A DNA stretch of 64,000 bases, taken from positions 62,001 to 126,000 of the forward strand of contig NZ_JAIKLE010000018.1 of assembly GCF_022267315.1 (NCBI RefSeq), written 5' to 3'. The notes under the pieces are model-generated. The model did no database searches. It was not told the DNA's origin and saw only the letters and a program-made list of their open reading frames with translations. The position numbers were made by a program, and so were the translations under genes. Origin of the DNA: Maribellus maritimus (GTDB lineage Bacteria > Bacteroidota > Bacteroidia > Bacteroidales > Prolixibacteraceae). Positions 59,401 to 64,000 of this stretch are shown one piece after another; position 1 is the first letter of the stretch; the number at the start of each line of letters is the position of its first letter.

Positions 59401-59470
59401 TCCTGAAACAGGCACCAGTAATACGCCATTAATGCGAAATATCACTGTAGGAGTAAAACTTTCGCTATAA
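56438..59470 (+). CDS. SusC/RagA-family TonB-dependent outer-membrane transporter
   Basis: The 1010-residue protein has a signal peptide (ending near GSAMAQ). A CarboxypepD_reg-like domain covers about 25-105 (ISGTVTSEGVPLPGVTVFVKGS, ITDADGNYNLSVP-type strand). A TonB-box-like region (VIAVGYGTMRKSDLTGSV), the SusC-specific plug (RGQTSLSASDRPLIVLDGI, IDILKDASAAAVYGSRSANGVVLITTK) and a large barrel follow, ending in LMRNITVGVKLSL. SusC proteins import oligosaccharides through the outer membrane together with a SusD lipoprotein. The susD gene follows after 38 bp. The start at 56438 is backed by the signal peptide. Confidence 0.95.
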   Translation: MQKLLTLLMVIFVTIGSAMAQKEISGTVTSEGVPLPGVTVFVKGSTIGSVTDADGNYNLSVPDNATTLVFSFIGMKTQEVEIGNQSNIGVDLEPDVIGLGEVIAVGYGTMRKSDLTGSVARVSMEDKALQADLNILQSLSGASAGINVQQTGAAGGEPDFSVRGQTSLSASDRPLIVLDGIIYNGDIADINVSDVESIDILKDASAAAVYGSRSANGVVLITTKSGTTEKPQVEFSMYYGFQDMTNTPMKVMNAEQYAIRLTDYYYQQDLYTWYKTNPTSDAGKPVRPDITNREVVASTLRTQEEKDNYLAGNEIDWVDEVTQIAPIQNYNLSYSGNTGRTNYYVSGSYANEEGILVNDKFSRFTVRSNIESDINDWLTVGLNTAYSYRDYSGLSADLDDNTILADARNCSPLANNHIGQPDYDMYLTGEAYMPYPLIHLYADNSDIRNNLFMVGSANIKIPWIKGLSFDINYSNTSYTRNNFTFFPVTHYDGAGNNGAGSKYHYEERSWIQNNILTYLRNFGDHNLNATFLYSREHSAANASTLSASGFENQQLSYNGLGLGTLSTVSTSAWEEDGISYMGRASYSYKNRYYLTGTIRRDGYSGFGANNKFANFPSLSLGWVISEEDFIGSSFPYMKLRVSYGINGNQGLGRYKSFSTMETLSYIYGAETSIGLYPSESLGNDDLKWEKTASTNIGVDFAFLNQRISGSLDLYNANTTDVLVQRALPATAGYENVYTNIGGINNKGIEIMLNTINMEQSDFKWTSNFTFSLNRNEITKLYGDENDADIGNEWFVGESISAQYDYKMAGGVWTEEELYSGQILDDWYPGQFKYVDQNGDGVIDPTNDRKVIGYEDPNFRFSINNSLSYKNFSLNFLLNSICGGNGYYIMDNAGVLNTKWRSDDVYRTNMSAVRQYWTPDNGVNNATGIYNSPAVSSGIYQSRGFIRLQDISLSYKFNDSVLNRLKISNLQMYISGKNLYTWTKWSGWDPETGTSNTPLMRNITVGVKLSL

Positions 59471-59508
59471 TTAGTTAAGGAGATTAGAAACCTATAAATT
59501 TTAAAACG

Positions 59509-61227
59509 ATGAAACAAAAAATATTTAGAATAATCAGAACATACATTTTAGCGGTATTGATTATTCCATTGATAGGCATATCATGCAACGAAGATGAAAT
59601 ATTGGAAGAGACACCACTGGATTTTTTGGCACCAAAAAATGCATACAGCAGTGTTGCCGGAGCACGGCAAGGTATTTCGGGGCTTCACGCCTATGCCCGT
59701 AATTATCTGTTCAAAGATGCAGCTTCACAGGAATGTTTTGCATGGAGAAGAGGAGTGAGTACCGATATCGCTTACCATGGTGAAGATCCGGCCAGTACTA
59801 AATTCCCCTGCGATTTTGTCTCCTTTTTTACTTCTACCAATTATGTTAGTCGTGATAGCTGGACACGTAACTATAAATTGATACAAAATGCAAATGTATT
59901 AATTGCAGCAATCGAGGAATCGGATCTGGAAATATGGGAAAATGAAGATCAGATGAATGCATACAAAGCCGAGGCTATGTTTTTCAGGGCTTATGCATAT
60001 CGCGAACTTGTATCGTGTTTTGGTGCTGTTCCTATTGTTACAGAAGTGATAAATGCGCCAAAAACTGATTTTACAAGAAACCCTGTTTCAGAAGTTTATG
60101 CAGCAATGGAAAGCGATCTGAAGTTTGGGACTACCTACCTTCCCGTACGTGGAGAAGAAGAAGATCCAGGCAGGATTACCCAGGGAGCAGCATGGCACTT
60201 TTTGGCAGAAGCCTATGTGGCACAAGGGAAAAACCAGGAGGCTGTGGAAGCTTGTACCCATGTGATAGACGATTATGGTTATGCAATTATGACCGAACGT
60301 TTTGGAAGTACTGTTGATGTTTTTGGAAGTGGCGATGTTTACCTTGACCTGCACGCTTACGGAAACCATAATCTTGATGCAAACACCGAAGCAATTTGGG
60401 TTGATCAATACGAACCCCTTGTTGAAGGAGGTTCTAGCAACCTTGGTGAAAGGGGATTTGGTTGTGCTTATTTCAGGATGGGAAATACCCCCGACGGTTA
60501 TCAGGCATTTTTAGGAGAGTACTACAACGGAAAATACACAGGATATTCTGACACTCTTGGCCGTCCTGTCGCCTGGATTAGACCTACATATCACGCTGCG
60601 AACGCCATTTGGAAAAGCGATTGGGACAACGACTATAGGAATGCAAAACATATGATAAAACGTAAGTTCTATTGGGACAACCCGGCATCAGCCTATTACG
60701 GACAAGCGGTTGACTTTAGCCTTTATCCATCCGATGCCGGAAGGGATCCAATTAAAGATACCTGCCAGTATATTTTCCCGTATTTTATGAAATTTGCCGA
60801 TCCGTGTAACCATTTTACCAGTCCGGATCGCTCTGGCGGAGGGAACAACCACAAAGATCAGTATGCATTAAGATTAGCTGAAACATATTTGTTACGCGCA
60901 GAAGCATATATAAACCTAGGGCAGAAAGGTAAAGCAGCAGACGATATTAACGTAATTCGCGAACGTTCAAATGCAACCCCTATTACAGCCGATGAGGCGA
61001 CTATTGACTATATGCTCGACGAACGTATCAGGGAACTTTGGGGTGAAGAACAAAGACAAATCACTTTGCGACGTACCGGAAAACTAATCGAAAGAATTCT
61101 TAAATACAATAACAATCCTAAATTTCCGGGGCTTAATGCAAAAGACTACCATGTTCTGTTGCCTATCCCACAGACTCAAATTGATCTGAATATAGATGCT
61201 GAATTTGACCAAAATCCAGGATACTAA
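59509..61227 (+). CDS. SusD/RagB-family nutrient-binding lipoprotein
   Basis: The 572-residue lipoprotein (lipobox in IPLIGISCNEDE) has the SusD domains: an N-terminal SusD-like part (EETPLDFLAPKNAYSS, EDQMNAYKAEAMFFRAYAYREL, FGAVPIVTEV) with TPR-like helices (AAWHFLAEAYVAQGKNQEAV). The C-terminal part has LRLAETYLLRAEAYINLGQKGKAADDINVIRERS and MLDERIRELWGEEQRQITLRRTGKL, then the final LLPIPQTQIDLN. It caps the SusC barrel and captures glycans. It sits 38 bp after susC and is followed by a terminator, so the pair forms one transcript. Confidence 0.95.
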   Translation: MKQKIFRIIRTYILAVLIIPLIGISCNEDEILEETPLDFLAPKNAYSSVAGARQGISGLHAYARNYLFKDAASQECFAWRRGVSTDIAYHGEDPASTKFPCDFVSFFTSTNYVSRDSWTRNYKLIQNANVLIAAIEESDLEIWENEDQMNAYKAEAMFFRAYAYRELVSCFGAVPIVTEVINAPKTDFTRNPVSEVYAAMESDLKFGTTYLPVRGEEEDPGRITQGAAWHFLAEAYVAQGKNQEAVEACTHVIDDYGYAIMTERFGSTVDVFGSGDVYLDLHAYGNHNLDANTEAIWVDQYEPLVEGGSSNLGERGFGCAYFRMGNTPDGYQAFLGEYYNGKYTGYSDTLGRPVAWIRPTYHAANAIWKSDWDNDYRNAKHMIKRKFYWDNPASAYYGQAVDFSLYPSDAGRDPIKDTCQYIFPYFMKFADPCNHFTSPDRSGGGNNHKDQYALRLAETYLLRAEAYINLGQKGKAADDINVIRERSNATPITADEATIDYMLDERIRELWGEEQRQITLRRTGKLIERILKYNNNPKFPGLNAKDYHVLLPIPQTQIDLNIDAEFDQNPGY

Positions 61228-61277
61228 TAATCTTTAGAAAAGGATTATAGATAGTTTAGTTATAGTTTGTGAACATT

Positions 61278-61340
61278 AGTCAGCGATAGTTCTGAAAATG
61301 AAATTGCTTAAGCATTTAAGAATGATCGCTGACTTTTTTT
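61278..61340 (+). terminator. Intrinsic terminator after susD
   Basis: A 10-bp perfect stem (AGTCAGCGAT at 61278-61287 with ATCGCTGACT at 61325-61334) is extended inward by TTCT/AGAA around a mismatch. A run of T follows to about 61340. It separates susCD from the DUF2264 gene. Confidence 0.8.
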
Positions 61341-61945
61341 AACTTGTTAACATAACAGCGGGTGTGCCTGTTGTAATATTTTTTGTAAGCTGACAGCAAA
61401 CACGATTTTAACCACATTTATAAAACCTTAAAACTTTTTACGCAAATCTAATTTAATCACATTTTATCCAATCATTAATGCATTATTTATCTGCTTTTGG
61501 ACAATAATTCTTTTACTGTGTATTTAATTTTGTATCATAAATAATATAATAAATATACTTTGTCGTTGTCAGCTTCTGAAATTCAATCAAATAGTCTAGG
61601 TCAAATCAGCCAAAACGAAGGCTAACCGGGACCTAAAGAAAACATCACTCCTTTGAAAGGGGTTGATGATGAAGATGAAATTGCAGAACAATAATAATTT
61701 GCACTTTGATAATAACTAATGTTTGGTTAGATTTAAAGATAAAGCGCTATTTTCTTATTCAAAAAAAACAATCCTTCTATTTTATATTGTCAATTAGATA
61801 AGATTAGCATTCAACATTGTAAAAAAACTTATCCGCGCCCAATTACTCCCTACAAATAATTCTTAAGTATTGTTTGTTCTCAAAGAAAATAGACTATATT
61901 AAAGTCAACTGTTTAATTAATATAAGAACACTAATCCGGCAATCA
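61341..61945. other. Intergenic region upstream of DUF2264 gene
   Basis: About 600 bp, AT-rich. A TAATTTTG at 61525-61532 fits the -7 box but is more than 400 bp from the start codon. A short frame ending at about 61690 (TPLKGVDDEDEIAEQ) looks like a coding tail but has no start and no recognisable family. No other structure was seen. Confidence 0.45.
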
Positions 61946-64000
61946 ATGAAAAAAGCATTTGAAGTTAAAAATCCTGATTTTGAGTTAAGTCCGTTAACCG
62001 GGATGACAAAGAAACATTATATCGAACTTGCCAAATACCTGTTGAAAAGGGCTTTCAAAAATATCGACTCAATAAATACACCTTTGTCATTTCCAAAGGT
62101 TCCGGGTAAAAGCTATCCACAGCCGAATGCACCGGACTGGAGATATCGATCGGCCGAATTTGAGGCGTTGGAAAGAACGTTTACCCTGGCAGGCCCGCTC
62201 ATTCATGTCGACCCTGAAATAGAAATAAATAATATAAAACTGCGTGATTATTACAAACTTCAGATATACAACACATTTACCCCGGGGCATCCAAATTCGC
62301 TGCCGTTGCCTGATGAGTTGCCCGATTCCAACTACCAGTTTACTTGTGAATTCGGCGGTCTTTTTAAGACTTTGCTTTTAATGCCGGAAACCATTTGGAC
62401 ACAATATTCGGAAAAAGAAAAAGTGGAAATGGTGGAATGTATTTCCAAATGGGCTCACCACAGGACAACACAAAACAACTGGAGAATCTTCAACATTATC
62501 ACACTTTCTTTTCTGAAAAAATATGGCTATAAAATTGATGATGACCTGCTAAAAAGCCATCTTTTGTGGGTGGCTTCCTATCACTCGGGCGATGGCTGGT
62601 ATCTCGAACAAACATACAATTACTACTCAATTAGTCTTTTTATTGTTTATACAACCATTTGGAACCGCACTTTCGGTGACGAATATTACCCTGAAATTGC
62701 TGCAATTATTGAAAAATCGGCTCAAAAACTAATGGAATCACTCACCAGCTTTTTTGGTCGGGATGGATATATCAATATGTGGTCGCGCAGTATTTGTTAC
62801 CGAACCTGGGTTTCCGGGGCATTCCCGGTTGCATTTATGCTTAAGAATCCTTCGCTGCTGGATGCCGGCTGGGCACGGAGACTTTGTTCCGGTTCGCTCC
62901 TTCAGTTTGTAACCAAAGAAGAATTTTTCTATAACGATATTCCAAGCCTTGGTTTTTACGGGCAAAAGGAGTATATGATTCAGAATTACAGTTGCGCTGC
63001 CAGTCCGTTTTTAATGTTTCTCCCCTTTATTTGTCTTTCATTGCCTGATGATTCGCCGTTTTGGACCGCCAAAGAAAATGACGGGACGTGGGAAAAACTT
63101 GGAAATCATTCTAAAAGAACAGTATTGGAAAGTCCGGGGTTGGTTTTGGTAAATCATGGAAGAAATGGGACTTCTGAGATTATCCCCGGTAAAGTATATT
63201 ACGACGATCCCAATTATTCAAAGCTAGCCTACAATACACATTTCCCGTGGGAAGATCATGATCCAAACGGTGGGACTTCCATGGAATACAGTTTCCGCAG
63301 CCAGGATCCACGAGATGTAAGAGGCGACGACATCAATTTTTATTTAACCGGCTTGACCGTTCAAAACGACTCAGACAAAAACCAGAAATACACCATTTCG
63401 CAAAATATGCTTTTTAACGGTGTTCGTGAAAATATTCTGTACCGGCAGGCAATCATGCGGCGGCCTCCAAACAACGGAGTTGGATACATTATTGACCTGG
63501 CGGAAATAACAATTCCCGGCGGAGTTATTCGTGTGGACCGCTCACGACTCGCATTTGAGTATGAACTGACACTTGGACATTTTGGACTGCCTCATTTAGA
63601 GGGAGAAAAAGCCGTGGTAAATCAAATTGAAGACGAAACAAAAAAGGTGATTACTGCTGCCATCAACGGACGACAAACTGCATTAATAACATACCGTGGC
63701 TGGGATACGATTGAACACTTGGTTCATACTAACCGAAACGCTGAAGCGGATACAAGTACTGTCATTTATGCCTACAAAAAGCGGTTGCAAAAGAATCCGC
63801 CAATGGAACTAATGATTTCGGCAATGCTGCACAAAACGGACAACAGTGAATGGACAGAGGAAGAATTGTCACCCATAAAAGATATCGAAATCATGGACAT
63901 TACTTCTGAATTTTCTCCACTGGGCGCCAAAATCACATTAAATAATGGCGAAAAATACAAGATCGACTTTAAAGATATTGACGGCAAAAAAACATGCTGA
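61946..64000 (+). CDS. DUF2264-domain protein
   Basis: The 684-residue product (start at 61946, MKKAFEVKNPDFELSPLTGM, with no signal peptide) has the DUF2264 core in its first 370 residues: FEALERTFTLAGPLIHVDP, FTCEFGGLFKTLLLMPETIW, WRIFNIITLSFLKKYGYKID and YHSGDGWYLEQTYNYYSISLF. The rest is a beta-rich C-terminal part (GKVYYDDPNYSKLAYNTHFPWEDHDPNG, YRQAIMRRPPNN). DUF2264 proteins have an alpha/alpha-toroid fold like glycoside hydrolases and polysaccharide lyases and occur in polysaccharide loci. Catalysis is not shown. The gene is complete, with its stop at the last bases of the window. The frame from 61874 adds residues unlike the family. Confidence 0.82.
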   Translation: MKKAFEVKNPDFELSPLTGMTKKHYIELAKYLLKRAFKNIDSINTPLSFPKVPGKSYPQPNAPDWRYRSAEFEALERTFTLAGPLIHVDPEIEINNIKLRDYYKLQIYNTFTPGHPNSLPLPDELPDSNYQFTCEFGGLFKTLLLMPETIWTQYSEKEKVEMVECISKWAHHRTTQNNWRIFNIITLSFLKKYGYKIDDDLLKSHLLWVASYHSGDGWYLEQTYNYYSISLFIVYTTIWNRTFGDEYYPEIAAIIEKSAQKLMESLTSFFGRDGYINMWSRSICYRTWVSGAFPVAFMLKNPSLLDAGWARRLCSGSLLQFVTKEEFFYNDIPSLGFYGQKEYMIQNYSCAASPFLMFLPFICLSLPDDSPFWTAKENDGTWEKLGNHSKRTVLESPGLVLVNHGRNGTSEIIPGKVYYDDPNYSKLAYNTHFPWEDHDPNGGTSMEYSFRSQDPRDVRGDDINFYLTGLTVQNDSDKNQKYTISQNMLFNGVRENILYRQAIMRRPPNNGVGYIIDLAEITIPGGVIRVDRSRLAFEYELTLGHFGLPHLEGEKAVVNQIEDETKKVITAAINGRQTALITYRGWDTIEHLVHTNRNAEADTSTVIYAYKKRLQKNPPMELMISAMLHKTDNSEWTEEELSPIKDIEIMDITSEFSPLGAKITLNNGEKYKIDFKDIDGKKTC

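Noticed and set aside
61620-61695. Possible remnant of a coding tail (TPLKGVDDEDEIAEQ)
   Set aside because: No upstream frame or recognisable family; too short to call a pseudogene.

Overview
The window looks like a chromosome segment of a Bacteroidota bacterium, most likely class Bacteroidia and close to the marine or sediment Marinilabiliales/Prolixibacteraceae. The reasons are the SusC/SusD pair, secreted sulfatases, the long Bacteroidia form of PurM, outer-membrane lipoproteins with short Cys lipoboxes, no evident Shine-Dalgarno sequences, and several upstream boxes that fit the Bacteroidota sigma -7 element TAnnTTTG. Base composition is AT-rich. I found no tRNA, rRNA, CRISPR array or intact insertion sequence.

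Layout. 1-5133 (-) is a tripartite efflux operon: HlyD adaptor, RND pump, TolC (cut by the left edge). 5521-16349 (+) is a housekeeping run: cupin, nadB-nadC-coaX, then an outer-membrane protein, a TPR protein, LptC, a CNNM/CorC protein and a PpiD-like foldase. It is followed by a frameshifted FKBP gene (-) and an unknown outer-membrane protein (+). 18332-23080 (-) is a compact regulatory cluster: TonB-dependent receptor, small TPR-like protein, LytS-type kinase and LytTR regulator. Two near-identical 30-bp direct-repeat sites lie upstream of its first two genes and are good candidates for LytTR operators. 24373-40492 mixes central metabolism (gpmI, fatty acyl-CoA ligase, purM, prfA, pyrF) with two sulfatases, small enzymes and several broken genes.

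40830-45507 (+) combines a THI5/NMT1-like periplasmic binding protein with a dCache-HAMP-PP2C phosphatase, an RsbW-like kinase and a STAS protein. Together these form an apparent partner-switching pathway with no sigma factor and no transporter in sight. A lipoprotein acetolactate decarboxylase follows. 45515-64000 is a polysaccharide-utilisation region: GH2 beta-galactosidase with a LamG insertion, AraC regulator, UroD-like protein, two DUF6807 proteins, a Gfo/Idh/MocA oxidoreductase, SusC/SusD and a DUF2264 protein. A four-helix-bundle (S23) gene flanked by inverted heptanucleotide arrays sits inside this run.

The most unusual features are the paired LytTR-like operators, the orphan partner-switching module, and two small gene-plus-repeat units that look mobile (S23 with TGACYGR heptads; a GIY-YIG pseudogene with REP-like palindromes). 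Four broken genes also stand out: FKBP, a secreted protein with an internal TAG, GIY-YIG, and a gutted glycoside hydrolase.
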